Positions 54,368 through 64,000 of a stretch of DNA of 64,000 nucleotides are shown here, piece after piece (the stretch's first letter is position 1; every line of letters begins with the position of its first letter). The stretch is from an uncultured Pelagibacteraceae bacterium (GTDB lineage: Bacteria > Pseudomonadota > Alphaproteobacteria > Pelagibacterales > Pelagibacteraceae), in contig CACDRL010000003.1 of the NCBI GenBank assembly GCA_902555435.1, positions 36,637 to 100,636 on the forward strand, in the 5' to 3' direction. A model generated the notes under the pieces. It saw only the letters and a program-made list of their open reading frames with translations. It searched no databases and was not told where the DNA came from. The translations under genes and the position numbers were made by a program.

Positions 54368-55845
54368 TTTTTTATTAATTCATTCAATAAATTTTTGAAA
54401 TAAATTTTATTTTGCAAGTTATTTTCTTTAAGTAAAATATCATCAAAGGTATATTTGGATTTTTCAAGTGTTTTTCCGTCTATCCTGATACTCTTAATTT
54501 TGATATTTTTTTCATCAAACAAATAAGTGAAGTTAACTTCAACTTTACTAATTTTTTTTCTCAAATTTTTTGGAGTAACCAAGAACTTAAAAAGTTGATT
54601 TGAATTATTTATATTAATTTCAACACTTGAGTCCAAAATTAATTTTTCTTCTTTTACAAATATTAAGCTATTAAAAAACTCTAAATCAATATTATCTTTC
54701 CAAGTCATTTTAGTTTGATCAATGTCAATTAAACCTTCTTGAATTTTTGATTTTAATAAAACATTTTTAACATCATTAAATTCTTTAATTTTATTTCCAG
54801 CAACGATAAAATTAAAATCAATATTTTTATTATTAAAAATTTCAGTTTTTAAAAGTTCTTTAATAATTGCATTTGAGGAAAACAAAGGCGAAAGATCTAG
54901 TTTATTTGTGTTACCTGTTATATTTGAATAAAATGGTTTAAAATTAAATTTACCTACATAAGAAAACTCGGAATTTTGTAATTTATCAAAAAATTTAAAC
55001 TCAAACAAATCATTTTTTAATTGATACTCGAATGAACTTTTTGTGTTTATTAAATTGATTTCAGAAAGACCTAAATAATTTTTGTCAGCATATGAAGTTT
55101 GATTATTTATTTTGAGTCTTAAACTGTCTATATTTATTTTAGAATATATTTTTTTTTCAATTTTATCATCAAAAATTTGAATTGTATAAGGCAAATTAAA
55201 AATCTCATTATTTGCATCAAGCATATTTTTAATTTCTTTAGGATCAAAATAATATTTAGCATTAGAAATACTATTTATAAGTAAAACTTCATTTTCTAAA
55301 CTTCTGTAAAAAACATTACTATTTAATATTTCAAATTTGAAATCATTCAAATTACCGTCTAACAAATTATAAAAAAAATTATAATTATTTTTGTTTAGAT
55401 TAAAATTTGCATCTTCCAAAATTACATGATTTAATCTCAAGTTTTTTAAAGAAAACAAATCTTTTAAAGAGATATAAAATTTAAGTTTTTTTATTTCTGT
55501 AATTTTGCTTTCTTTAAATTTAATTGATGAATTATTTGTCGTAAAATGTGGTCTTGGTAAAAATTTATAGTTTAAATCTTCTTGAAAATTAAACTCTAAG
55601 TTTAATTTATTTTTTAAATTTTTTTTAATTTCTAAAGCTACTTCCTCTTTGTTATAAATATTTGGGAAAGAAAGGTATGATAAAAATAAAATAATTAGTG
55701 CGACAATAGATAAAAATATTTTATTGTTAATTAATAAATTTTTTAAATTATCGATATTTAACTTGTTTAAATTTTTCTCTAATAGATTATTAATGAATCT
55801 GTTGAATTTTTTAAAAATACTAGCAATAAATTTAGGGTTATTCAT
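54355..55845 (-). CDS. AsmA-like membrane-anchored periplasmic protein
   Basis: 496 residues. One membrane segment near 43-60 ([18 protein letters not shown]) follows a basic cytoplasmic stretch, and the remainder is a beta-rich periplasmic domain with many Asn, Lys and Phe. [13 protein letters not shown] and LSLKDLF-like segments resemble the N-terminus of AsmA, a family that bridges the envelope and moves phospholipids or affects outer membrane assembly. Similarity is weak, so only the fold class is proposed. It ends overlapping fumC. Confidence 0.55.
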   Translation of the reverse strand: MNNPKFIASIFKKFNRFINNLLEKNLNKLNIDNLKNLLINNKIFLSIVALIILFLSYLSFPNIYNKEEVALEIKKNLKNKLNLEFNFQEDLNYKFLPRPHFTTNNSSIKFKESKITEIKKLKFYISLKDLFSLKNLRLNHVILEDANFNLNKNNYNFFYNLLDGNLNDFKFEILNSNVFYRSLENEVLLINSISNAKYYFDPKEIKNMLDANNEIFNLPYTIQIFDDKIEKKIYSKINIDSLRLKINNQTSYADKNYLGLSEINLINTKSSFEYQLKNDLFEFKFFDKLQNSEFSYVGKFNFKPFYSNITGNTNKLDLSPLFSSNAIIKELLKTEIFNNKNIDFNFIVAGNKIKEFNDVKNVLLKSKIQEGLIDIDQTKMTWKDNIDLEFFNSLIFVKEEKLILDSSVEININNSNQLFKFLVTPKNLRKKISKVEVNFTYLFDEKNIKIKSIRIDGKTLEKSKYTFDDILLKENNLQNKIYFKNLLNELIKNYVG

Positions 55846-55878
55846 TTTAGGTAATAATCTTATAAAACATTATTTTGA

Positions 55879-57915
55879 ATGATAAATAGACAATATTTAA
55901 ATAATTTAAATGAAGCACAAAAAGAGGCTGTAATGCATCTCGATGGACCTCTCCTAATCGTAGCAGGAGCTGGTTCAGGAAAAACTAAAGTTCTCACATC
56001 AAGAATAGCTAACATTATTAATGAAAAAAAAGCTTATCCTAATCAAATTCTAGCAGTCACATTTACAAATAAAGCAGCTAAAGAAATGCAGAATAGAGTG
56101 AGCAAAATTTTAGGATCTGCAGCTGTGGGTCTTTCTTGGCTTGGCACATTTCATTCAATTTGTGCAAAACTATTGAGAAAACATGCTTCAGCTGCACAAT
56201 TAAATTCAAATTTCACTATCATAGACACTGATGATCAAATTAGATTAGTAAAAAACATATGCAAAGCAGAAAATATTGACATCAAGCAATTATCTCCAAG
56301 ATTTATACTGGCAATAATTGATAGATGGAAGAATAAGGGATTTTATCCTGGGGAAGTAGTTATAAATAAAAAAGATATCTATGAAAAAACTGTTCTTCCA
56401 TTATACAGAATATATCAACAAAAATTAACTGATTTGAATTCATGTGACTTTGGTGACTTAATTTTACACACTGTAAAAATTTTAGAATTTAATCCTGATA
56501 TTCGAGAAATATATTCTAAAAATTTCAAATACATATTAGTTGACGAGTATCAAGACACAAATTTTATTCAAAGTAAATGGCTTAATCTTCTATCAGAAAA
56601 AAATAAAAATATTTGTTGTGTTGGTGATGATGATCAATCAATTTATAGCTGGAGGGGCGCTGAAATAAAAAACTTTTTAGAGTTTGACCAAGTCTATGAA
56701 AATACAAAAGTAATAAGGTTAGAGCAGAATTATAGATCCTCGCAAAATATTTTATCAGTAGCTTCAAATCTAATTTCTAATAATCAAAATAGAGTTGGAA
56801 AAACATTGATTACTACAATGGAGGAAGGAGATCTAGTTAAATTAAACTGCTTTAAAAATGGTAAAGATGAAGCAATTGGAGTTTCTGATGAAATTGAAAA
56901 AAAAATTAAAAAAAAATTTTCGTACAATAATATTGCAATTTTAGTTAGAGCTATTTTTCAAACACGTGAGTTTGAAGAAAGATTTCTCAAAATTGGTATG
57001 CCCTATAGAATATTAGGTGGTACAAAATTTTATGAAAGAGCTGAAATTAAAGATTGTGTTGCATACTTAAGATTAATTCATCAAGAGAAAGATGACTTGG
57101 CTTTTGAAAGAATTGTCAACAATCCTAAAAGATCTGTAGGTGATAGTACCTTAAAAAACATTCACGAGTTTTCAAAAGAAAATAATTTAAATTTAGAAAG
57201 AGCATCAATCAAAATGCTTGATCAAAATTTAATTAAGCCAAAAGCTAAAATTGGACTTAGTTTGTTTATTAATTCTCTAATGAAATGGAGAAATGATTTA
57301 ACTATAAAGAAATCAAATCACATCAAGTTATTACAAACTGTTTTAGATGAGTCTGGTTATTCAGCAATGCTTAAAAATAAGAAAGACTTAGATAATGAAA
57401 ATAGATTAGAAAATATTAAAGAATTATTAAGTGCAATGAAAGAATTTGACAATTTAGAAAGTTTTTTAGAACACGTCTCTTTAGCAACGTCTGTAGATCA
57501 GGAATGGGATGGTGAAAAAATTAATATGATGACTATGCACGCTGCAAAAGGTTTGGAATTTGATGTTGTATTTTTACCTGGATGGGAGGAAGGATTGTTT
57601 CCACATCAAAAATCTATTGAAGAAAAAGGTCAAAATGGCCTAGAAGAAGAAAGACGTTTGGCATATGTAGGAATTACAAGGGCAAAGAAAAAAGCTATAA
57701 TTTCTTTTTCAATGAATAGATTTTATCAAGGGGATTGGATTGATAGTATGGCTTCAAGATTCATTGATGAATTGCCAGAAAAACATCTAGAAAAAAATTC
57801 TTTCTTTGATGAGGAAGTTAACAATGATGATGATTTTGATTTTAACCAGGATTTTGAAATTGAAGAAGGTACAAGAAGTCCTGGCTGGATAAGATATCAA
57901 AAGAGAATTAAATGA
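55879..57915 (+). CDS. uvrD: UvrD/PcrA-type superfamily 1 DNA helicase
   Basis: 3'-to-5' helicase for nucleotide excision and mismatch repair. 678 residues. Motif I VAGAGSGKTKVLTSRI, Ia FTNKAAKEMQNRV, II VDEYQDTN, III GDDDQSIYSWRGA, IV RLEQNYRS, V MTMHAAKGLEFDVV and VI EERRLAYVGITRAKKK are all present. It is shorter than the E. coli enzyme (720). The last residues form an acidic then basic tail. pepP overlaps it by 4 bases. Confidence 0.95.
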   Translation: MINRQYLNNLNEAQKEAVMHLDGPLLIVAGAGSGKTKVLTSRIANIINEKKAYPNQILAVTFTNKAAKEMQNRVSKILGSAAVGLSWLGTFHSICAKLLRKHASAAQLNSNFTIIDTDDQIRLVKNICKAENIDIKQLSPRFILAIIDRWKNKGFYPGEVVINKKDIYEKTVLPLYRIYQQKLTDLNSCDFGDLILHTVKILEFNPDIREIYSKNFKYILVDEYQDTNFIQSKWLNLLSEKNKNICCVGDDDQSIYSWRGAEIKNFLEFDQVYENTKVIRLEQNYRSSQNILSVASNLISNNQNRVGKTLITTMEEGDLVKLNCFKNGKDEAIGVSDEIEKKIKKKFSYNNIAILVRAIFQTREFEERFLKIGMPYRILGGTKFYERAEIKDCVAYLRLIHQEKDDLAFERIVNNPKRSVGDSTLKNIHEFSKENNLNLERASIKMLDQNLIKPKAKIGLSLFINSLMKWRNDLTIKKSNHIKLLQTVLDESGYSAMLKNKKDLDNENRLENIKELLSAMKEFDNLESFLEHVSLATSVDQEWDGEKINMMTMHAAKGLEFDVVFLPGWEEGLFPHQKSIEEKGQNGLEEERRLAYVGITRAKKKAIISFSMNRFYQGDWIDSMASRFIDELPEKHLEKNSFFDEEVNNDDDFDFNQDFEIEEGTRSPGWIRYQKRIK

Positions 57916-59606
57916 AAAATCATATAAAATCATTAAGAAGCAAATTTAAAAAATATGGAATTGATGGCTACATAATTCCAAAAAATGATGATTTTTTTAC
58001 AGAATATTCAAAATTAAATAGATTAGAAGTTATTTCAAATTTCAGTGGTTCTGCTGGTCTAGCTATAATTCTTAAAAATAAAAATTATTTGTTTACTGAT
58101 GGAAGATATACAATTCAAAGTAAAATAGAGAGTGGAAAAAATTTTAAAATTTATGGTTTTGAAAAATTAATAAATTGCAGTTTAATCAAAAATCTAACGC
58201 TAGGGATTGATCCAAAATTATTCACTAATATCCAAGTAAAAAATTACTTTTTAAAATACAACAAAATAAAACATATTGAAAATAATCTAATTGATGAAAT
58301 TCAAAAACAGAAAAAAAATACTTTTATTCCATTTTTTTCTTTAGACAAAAACATTGTTGGTGAAAGTGTCAATTCTAAATTAAGTAAAATAAGTAATTAT
58401 TTAAAAAAAAATAAATCTGATTATATTTTTATAAGTGCGCCAGAAAATGTTGCGTGGACTTTAAATATACGAGGTGGAGATGGCCCCAACAGCCCTGTTC
58501 CCAATTCAAGATTAATAGTAAGTAAATCAAAAAAAATACTACTTATAACTAGTCTTAAAAAGTGTGAGCAACTATTGAAAAATAAAATTATTAAAAAAGA
58601 TCAATTTTTAGATGTAAATAATTTGCCAAGTAAAATACTAAATCTTAAGGGAAAAAACTTTATTGTTGATGATAAATCTTGTTCAATATTTTATGAAAAT
58701 TTAATTAAGTCTAAATTTAAGATCATAAAAAAAGAAGATCCAATTTATTCTTTAAAAGCAATCAAAAATAATACAGAGATTAAGAATATGATAGATGCTC
58801 ATATCCTAGACGGGGCAGCATTAACAAAATTTTTATATTGGATAAAAAAAATAAATAAAAAGAAAATTACAGAAGTTGAGGCATCCAAGAAATTAGAAAA
58901 TTTTAGAAAATTAAATAAAAACTTTCTCTATCCTAGTTTTGATACAATAGCAGGATCTGGCAAAAATGGTGCGATTGTTCATTACCGTGCAAAAAAAGAA
59001 AATTGCAGAACTATTAATAAAAATGATATTTTACTATGTGACTCAGGTGGGCAATATAAGTATGGGACTACTGACGTTACAAGAACAATATGTTTTTCAA
59101 AACAGAAACAAAATTTAAAAAATGTTTTCACCAAAGTTTTAAAAGGTCATATTGCTGTAGCTACGACTGATATTAATAAAGATAATACAGGTAAAAAAAT
59201 TGACAAAAGAGCAAGAAAATTTTTAAAAAAAAGTAATCTAGATTATGCACATGGTACAGGACATGGTGTTGGTTTTTTTCTTAACGTTCATGAAGGACCT
59301 CAATCTATTACAAAAATAAATACCGTAAAAATAAGAGAAGGTATGATTTTAAGTAATGAACCTGGATATTACAAAACTAATAAATATGGAATAAGGATTG
59401 AAAATTTGGTTTATGTTAAAAAAATAAAGAAAAATTTGTTATTTAAAAACCTAACAATGGCACCTATAGAAAAGGATTTGATCAATTTTGATTTATTAAC
59501 AGTTAATGAAAAAAATTATCTATTTAAATATCACTTAGAAGTTTATTCAAAAATATCTAAACATTTAAATATAAATGAGAGAAAATGGCTAGCTAGTTTT
59601 ATTTAG
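57912..59606 (+). CDS. pepP: Xaa-Pro aminopeptidase
   Basis: M24 metallopeptidase removing an N-terminal residue next to proline. 564 residues, with an N-terminal creatinase-like two-domain extension and the pita-bread core at the C-terminus. Metal ligands: LLCDSGGQY and TTDVTRTI (Asp pair), AHGTGHGVG (His), SNEPGYY (Glu) and IRIENLVYV (Glu). The long form resembles aminopeptidase P2. Its start overlaps uvrD by 4 bases and its end overlaps ligA (opposite strand) by 18. Confidence 0.93.
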   Translation: MKNHIKSLRSKFKKYGIDGYIIPKNDDFFTEYSKLNRLEVISNFSGSAGLAIILKNKNYLFTDGRYTIQSKIESGKNFKIYGFEKLINCSLIKNLTLGIDPKLFTNIQVKNYFLKYNKIKHIENNLIDEIQKQKKNTFIPFFSLDKNIVGESVNSKLSKISNYLKKNKSDYIFISAPENVAWTLNIRGGDGPNSPVPNSRLIVSKSKKILLITSLKKCEQLLKNKIIKKDQFLDVNNLPSKILNLKGKNFIVDDKSCSIFYENLIKSKFKIIKKEDPIYSLKAIKNNTEIKNMIDAHILDGAALTKFLYWIKKINKKKITEVEASKKLENFRKLNKNFLYPSFDTIAGSGKNGAIVHYRAKKENCRTINKNDILLCDSGGQYKYGTTDVTRTICFSKQKQNLKNVFTKVLKGHIAVATTDINKDNTGKKIDKRARKFLKKSNLDYAHGTGHGVGFFLNVHEGPQSITKINTVKIREGMILSNEPGYYKTNKYGIRIENLVYVKKIKKNLLFKNLTMAPIEKDLINFDLLTVNEKNYLFKYHLEVYSKISKHLNINERKWLASFI

Positions 59607-61622
59607 CAATTTCAAAAATTCAGCTTGATCTATAACATTTATTTTAAGCTGTTTGGCACTATCTATTTTCTTCTTTGTCGGCTTGTCCCCAATTATCAAA
59701 TAATTTAATTTCTTAGAAACGCTACTAACTGTTTTGCCAGAATTTTCTTCAATCAAAGATTTAACTTCGGCCCTACTAATTCCATTTAATTTACCTGTAA
59801 CCAAAAAAGTCTTATTTTTTAACAAGCCATCATTAGAATTTTGAATAGCTTTTTTTACCACTAAAACTTTTTCTAGTTCATTCAAAACTTTTAAGTTTGT
59901 ATCATTTGAAAAAAAACTTTTAATTGAATTTACTTGTGTTTCACCAATCCCGTCAATATTCAACATTTCTTCATAATCACTTTTTTTAGATAAATTTTTA
60001 AAATTTGAAAATGATATAAAATGTTTTGATAAAAGCTTAGCATTTTCTAATCCAATGTGCCTGATTCCTAATGAGTAAATTAACTTCTCTAAAGAAATAT
60101 TTTTTTTTTGATTAATTGAATATTTTAAGTTTTGAACAGATAATTTACCCCAACCTTCCTGTTTTTCAATTTTTATATAATCTAATTTAAAAATATCATG
60201 AGGAAATTTTATTAGTTTTAATTTCCAAAAATTTTCAACAATTTTTTTTCCAAAACCATCTATATTAAAAGCTTCTTTTGAAACGAAGTGTTTTAATTTT
60301 TCAATTGAAATCTTATCACAATAATAACCTTCACTAGAACATCTCCTTACTGCATCAACTTTTTTTGTTATCTTGTTAAATTCTTTAATTGTTTTCGATC
60401 CACATGAAGGACAATTTTCCGGAAAAATAAACTTTTTAGAATTTTTTAATCTTTTTTTTATATCTACAGAAAGTATGTGCGGTATAACATCTCCTGCCCT
60501 TTCTATAACAGCAGTATCTCCTACTCTAATATCCTTTCGATTGATTTCATCTTCATTATGTAATGTTGCATTCGAAACTATAACTCCTCCTATATTAATT
60601 GGCTTTATCTTTGCAACTGGCGTTAGGGCGCCTGTTCTACCAACTTGAATCTCTATGTCTAAAATTTGAGAAATAGCTTTATTGGAAGAAAATTTGTGAG
60701 CAATCGCCCATCTAGGTGCGTTAGCGACGTTTCCTAATCTTTTTTGCATTGCAAAATCATTAACTTTGTAGACTATTCCATCTATGTCAAAATCTATATC
60801 AGCTCTTTTTTTCTCAATTTCTTGATAATTTTTCATTAAATTTTTAATGCCTGAAGTTAAAATATTTAACGGATTTGTTTTGAAACCCCATTCATTTAAT
60901 TTTTTTAAATAATCAGATTGATTATTAACTTTTAATCCCTTTTCATATCCAAATGTGTAAGCAATAAATTTTAAGGGTATTTTTTTTGTTTCTTCTGGAT
61001 TTTTTTGTCTCAATGAACCAGATGCTGCATTTCTAGGATTAGCAAATTTTTCATTTAAATTTTTAAAGTCACTATTTTGAATAAATACTTCTCCCCTAAT
61101 ATCAATTTCCTCTGGAAAGTCTTTATGCGAAATCTCTTTGGGGATATCTTTTATTGTCTTAAGATTTGCTGTTATATCTTCACCTTCTTTACCATCTCCT
61201 CTTGATAAACCTTTGTGAAATTCACCATTTTTAAAAGTTAAAGATGCAGATATTCCATCAATTTTTGGCTCAGCACTATAATGAATTTGAAAATTATTTT
61301 GAATTGATAAAAAATTTTTTATTTTTTTTTCAAAATTAATTAAATCTTCTTCAGAAAATGAATTTCCTAGTGATAACATTGGAACTTTATGTAAAGCTTT
61401 TTTAAAATTTTTTGATGGTTTATGACCAACTATTTTTAATGGAGAGTCTTCAGACTTCAAAAATTTATATTTTTGTTCTAGACTTAAAATTTCACGCTTT
61501 AAATTATCATATTCTTCATCTGTAACCTTTGGATTACTTTGTTGATAATATGCTTGGTTATATTTTTTAAATAAATTTATTTTTTTTAAATAGTCCGAAT
61601 AAATTTTTTTTTTATTCATCAA
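59589..61622 (-). CDS. ligA: NAD-dependent DNA ligase
   Basis: 677-residue replicative ligase. Adenylation site KIDG in SAEPKIDGISASLTFK, the nucleotide-binding NPRNAASGSLRQ and YKVNDFAMQKRLG, the OB fold DTAVIERAGDVIPHI, a four-Cys zinc finger (CPSCGSKT ... RRCSSEGYYCD), helix-hairpin-helix repeats and a C-terminal BRCT (DGLLKNKTFLVTGKLNG). Ordinary length for LigA. It overlaps the bamD stop by 11 bases. Confidence 0.98.
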   Translation of the reverse strand: MMNKKKIYSDYLKKINLFKKYNQAYYQQSNPKVTDEEYDNLKREILSLEQKYKFLKSEDSPLKIVGHKPSKNFKKALHKVPMLSLGNSFSEEDLINFEKKIKNFLSIQNNFQIHYSAEPKIDGISASLTFKNGEFHKGLSRGDGKEGEDITANLKTIKDIPKEISHKDFPEEIDIRGEVFIQNSDFKNLNEKFANPRNAASGSLRQKNPEETKKIPLKFIAYTFGYEKGLKVNNQSDYLKKLNEWGFKTNPLNILTSGIKNLMKNYQEIEKKRADIDFDIDGIVYKVNDFAMQKRLGNVANAPRWAIAHKFSSNKAISQILDIEIQVGRTGALTPVAKIKPINIGGVIVSNATLHNEDEINRKDIRVGDTAVIERAGDVIPHILSVDIKKRLKNSKKFIFPENCPSCGSKTIKEFNKITKKVDAVRRCSSEGYYCDKISIEKLKHFVSKEAFNIDGFGKKIVENFWKLKLIKFPHDIFKLDYIKIEKQEGWGKLSVQNLKYSINQKKNISLEKLIYSLGIRHIGLENAKLLSKHFISFSNFKNLSKKSDYEEMLNIDGIGETQVNSIKSFFSNDTNLKVLNELEKVLVVKKAIQNSNDGLLKNKTFLVTGKLNGISRAEVKSLIEENSGKTVSSVSKKLNYLIIGDKPTKKKIDSAKQLKINVIDQAEFLKLLNKTS

Positions 61623-62451
61623 TATTAAACAATGTTTTAATTTTTTTTCTCAAATTATTTTTTTTATTTTTTTCATTTCTTTTTATTTTTTGATAACTTT
61701 CATCAAATAGTGCATATGAGTTTTCATACCATTCAGAAGATTGATAGTTATAACCTAATAAATTTGCGTATTTTCTAGATTCTTCTATGAGACCTATTAA
61801 ATAATATATTTCGACTAATCTAAATAACGCTTCTTCTACATAAATAGTGGTATCGTAATCATTCACCACATTTTTAAATCTGTTAATTGCAGGAATCCAT
61901 TTTTTTTTATCTACATAATATCTGCCAATATAAAGTTCTTTTGCAGCTAAAGTGTCATTAATTAATTCTATTTTAAAAGCTGCATCAAATGCATATTCGG
62001 TATTTGGGTATTTTTTTATTAAATACTCAAAGTAATCTTTGGCTTTTAAAATTGAAAATAAATCTTTTTTTTCGTCTACTATCTGTTCATAATAAGCAAC
62101 TCCCAACATGTAATATGCATAGTCTAAATTTTTATCTTTTGGATATATTTTTAAAAATCTATCTAGTTCCATTATGCAATCTTCGTAGTAATCTTGGATA
62201 TAATAAGAATAAGCAGCCATGAGAGCAGATTTTGGAGCTAAATCAGATTGAGGATATAAAATTTCTACCTCATTAAATTTTCTAGCTGCAAACAAAACAT
62301 CGCCTTGCTCAAGTGCATTTAAGCCCTCTGAATATGCTTCTCTTATTTGGAGATCTAAACTTTTTTGTTTTATGACCGATTCTTTTTCAAAATCTTTTGA
62401 GCATGAAACAAATAAAATTAATACAAAAAATAGCAAAAAGCATTTATTCAT
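61612..62451 (-). CDS. bamD: Outer membrane assembly lipoprotein BamD
   Basis: 279 residues. Lipobox LFVSC at residues 13-17 directs lipidation and outer-membrane sorting. The mature part has five TPR-like helix pairs (YSEGLNALEQGDVLFAARKFNEVE, then SALMAAYSYYIQDYYEDCI, AYYMLGVAYYEQI). BamD is the essential partner of BamA. The C-terminus is Lys/Asn-rich. It lies between lpxC and ligA, the usual alphaproteobacterial neighbourhood with cell-division genes. Confidence 0.93.
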   Translation of the reverse strand: MNKCFLLFFVLILFVSCSKDFEKESVIKQKSLDLQIREAYSEGLNALEQGDVLFAARKFNEVEILYPQSDLAPKSALMAAYSYYIQDYYEDCIMELDRFLKIYPKDKNLDYAYYMLGVAYYEQIVDEKKDLFSILKAKDYFEYLIKKYPNTEYAFDAAFKIELINDTLAAKELYIGRYYVDKKKWIPAINRFKNVVNDYDTTIYVEEALFRLVEIYYLIGLIEESRKYANLLGYNYQSSEWYENSYALFDESYQKIKRNEKNKKNNLRKKIKTLFNIDE

Positions 62452-62500
62452 CTTATTTGTTATACTTATTTAAATTGAATTTTAAAAGTGATCTTTTTGA

Positions 62501-63421
62501 TTAAGCTATTGATCTCAAAAATCTCTTATTGATTAAAGAATGAGGAAGACTTTTTTCTTTAATTTCTACAATTGAGAAATTTTCTTTATTCAAGAATACT
62601 TTTCTTAAAAGTTGATTTGTCAAATAGTGTCCTCCCTGTGAACAATTTATACTTGCTACAATTCTATATCCAGTGGTGTAAAGATCACCAATACAATCCA
62701 GAATTTTGTGATTTACAAACTCTTTTTCATTTCTAAGTCCTTCTGGATTTAAAATTTCTTTATTTTTTACCACTACAGCGTTTTCTAAACTTCCACCTTT
62801 AGCTAAGCCTTTTTTTTTAATCATTTCGATATCCTCATAAAGACAAAATGTCCTTGAATTATATACATCGGTCAAATCATCTTCATATATTTTAAATTTA
62901 TTTCTTTGATTACCAATGACAGAATTTTTGTATTTTATTTCGAAATCAATATCTAAACTTAAGGTTGATGGTTTGATGTTTATATAACGATCACCTTCAC
63001 AATAATTTATTTCTTTATTTATCTTTATTATTTTGATTGGATATTCACTAGTTTCTATTCCAGCAGAAATAATTTTATCTATGAATATCTTCGCAGAACC
63101 ATCTAATATTGGAACCTCTTCATTATCAATTTCAATTAATGCGTTGTCTATTCCTAAACCAAATAACGCACACATTAAGTGTTCAATAGTTGAAACTTTA
63201 ACTCCAAATTCATTTTCTATAGTTGTGTTTAAAGATGTATTGGTGACATTCATAAAATTTGGATGAACAAAATTATTATTTTTTAAATCTACTCTCTTAA
63301 AAACTATACCATAATTAGGAGATGCTGGTTTAATGCTAACGTTGACATCCAGTCCACTATGAAGAGAAATTCCACTAAATGAAATATTATTTTTAATTGT
63401 TTTTTGAGTTAAATAAGACAC
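62501..63421 (-). CDS. lpxC: UDP-3-O-acyl-N-acetylglucosamine deacetylase
   Basis: Zinc enzyme for the committed step of lipid A. 306 residues. Zinc ligands and catalytic residues: STIEHLMCALFGLGIDN (first His), VNHKILDCIGDL (His and Asp) and GGHYLTNQLLRK (catalytic His). LHSGLDVNVSIKPAS gives the opening strand. The presence of LpxC shows a lipopolysaccharide-bearing outer membrane. In many proteobacteria it follows ftsZ; here a different frame precedes it. Confidence 0.96.
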   Translation of the reverse strand: MSYLTQKTIKNNISFSGISLHSGLDVNVSIKPASPNYGIVFKRVDLKNNNFVHPNFMNVTNTSLNTTIENEFGVKVSTIEHLMCALFGLGIDNALIEIDNEEVPILDGSAKIFIDKIISAGIETSEYPIKIIKINKEINYCEGDRYINIKPSTLSLDIDFEIKYKNSVIGNQRNKFKIYEDDLTDVYNSRTFCLYEDIEMIKKKGLAKGGSLENAVVVKNKEILNPEGLRNEKEFVNHKILDCIGDLYTTGYRIVASINCSQGGHYLTNQLLRKVFLNKENFSIVEIKEKSLPHSLINKRFLRSIA

Positions 63422-63485
63422 TCAGAACTTTTAATTTGAATATTGTGTTAATTAAAAACAACTATTGTTACGAGAAAAAACAGAA

Positions 63486-64000
63486 TTAACTTAATAATTG
63501 AAAGAATTTTTCAAAAAAACCGAGTTTTTTTGATGATTTTGAAGTTATTTGAATTTCATTCTTATTCATACCATTTTTCAACTTATACGCCATTTGAGAA
63601 ATATCTAATTGTTGATCTAATAAAAAATCTATTACATATCCTTTGTCTAAAAAATTATTAACTTGTATTTGGTATTTTTTCAAAATGTTTTCAATTTCAA
63701 GTATTATTAAATTTGATATTGAAATAAGTTTAATTTCTAAACAAATTTCATCATTACTAATTTGATCTTGCAAAGAAGAATAACTTACACCATCAATTAT
63801 ATATTTATCAATTATCATATGCATGAGTTTATATTGATTGTAATTTTCTTTAAATAAATCTTTAACATCTGTAAGCATACTTTCCAATATTACAGAAGTA
63901 ATTTCTCCAGTATAATTTTTTTTCTTTATACTTATATTAGAGGTAAGAATTGATTTATTTTCAATTACTATATTTATATTGTTTACAAAATTTCCTACTA
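63486..64000 (-). CDS. Incomplete FtsA-like protein (C-terminal part; runs off right edge)
   Basis: The frame is open from the window edge to the stop at 63486. MESMLTDVKD at 63887 starts at a TTG, but upstream codons (VGNFVNNINIVIENKSIL and so on) continue the same protein, so the real start lies outside. The stretch LMHMIIDKYIIDG and the following LEIKLISIS and IENILKKYQIQVNNFL resemble FtsA subdomain 1C. The end KKLGFFEKFFQLLS looks like FtsA's membrane-binding amphipathic helix. The ATP-binding half (VDIGGGT) that should follow is absent. It lies before lpxC, where ftsA/ftsZ are expected. I call it FtsA-like only. Confidence 0.5.
   Translation of the reverse strand, partial: VGNFVNNINIVIENKSILTSNISIKKKNYTGEITSVILESMLTDVKDLFKENYNQYKLMHMIIDKYIIDGVSYSSLQDQISNDEICLEIKLISISNLIILEIENILKKYQIQVNNFLDKGYVIDFLLDQQLDISQMAYKLKNGMNKNEIQITSKSSKKLGFFEKFFQLLS

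Noticed and set aside
1..64000. CRISPR array, insertion sequence, prophage or integron
   Set aside because: I saw no regularly spaced direct repeats of 25-40 bases, no transposase or integrase frames and no terminal inverted repeats with target duplications.

Overview
The window looks like a chromosome segment of a SAR11 (Pelagibacterales) marine alphaproteobacterium. It is very AT-rich, genes are packed with gaps of a few bases or short overlaps, and poly-A/poly-T runs are common. It carries a blue-tuned proteorhodopsin beside a ferredoxin/reductase pair, TRAP transporter genes, and a one-Cys DksA of the alphaproteobacterial kind. The genus-level call is inference from gene content and style; there is no rRNA here.

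Layout. 1-7228 (minus): panB (cut by the left edge), a glyoxalase I-like gene, guaA, a small TPR protein, a guaB without CBS domains, rlmE, a family 8-like glycosyltransferase, and pssA-psd for phosphatidylethanolamine. The psd reading frame is broken by one extra base in an A8 tract. 7305-15524: icd (+), then alaS, recA, a TolC-family protein, a glycerate-kinase-like P-loop protein, a GFA-family protein and a VOC protein (minus). 15525-17363 (+): umuDC behind a regulatory region with DnaA boxes and an SOS-like operator that also occurs in front of recA. 17375-22208 (minus): a complete urease operon ureDABCEFG.

22276-29344 is a catabolic island: a BKACE-family enzyme, an MhpA-like flavin hydroxylase, an extradiol ring-cleavage dioxygenase, a TRAP binding protein, an FAH-family hydrolase and TRAP permease genes. 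It suggests uptake and meta-cleavage of an aromatic compound. 29345-35102 (minus): a sulfatase/phosphonate monoester hydrolase-like enzyme, a secreted GH-A-clan glycosidase-like protein, an extraordinary Met/Gly/Ala-rich secreted protein with a collagen-like tail, and a Lys-rich secreted protein. The last three overlap or nearly overlap and are the most novel-looking unit here. 35283-41183 (minus): guaC, a DUF1501/DUF1800 pair and two membrane-associated glycosyltransferases.

41262-41990 (+): dksA followed by two tiny membrane proteins joined by stop/start overlaps, behind a near-perfect sigma70 promoter. 41995-45892 (minus): GST, ferredoxin reductase, ferredoxin, fatty acid desaturase and proteorhodopsin. 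46106-64000: prpE, an SMR transporter, a dihydroorotase, ygfZ, tRNA-Leu(GAG), nadA-nadC, an NTP pyrophosphatase-like protein, fumC, an AsmA-like protein, uvrD, pepP, ligA, bamD, lpxC and an incomplete gene resembling part of ftsA. No insertion sequence, phage, CRISPR array or rRNA was seen.
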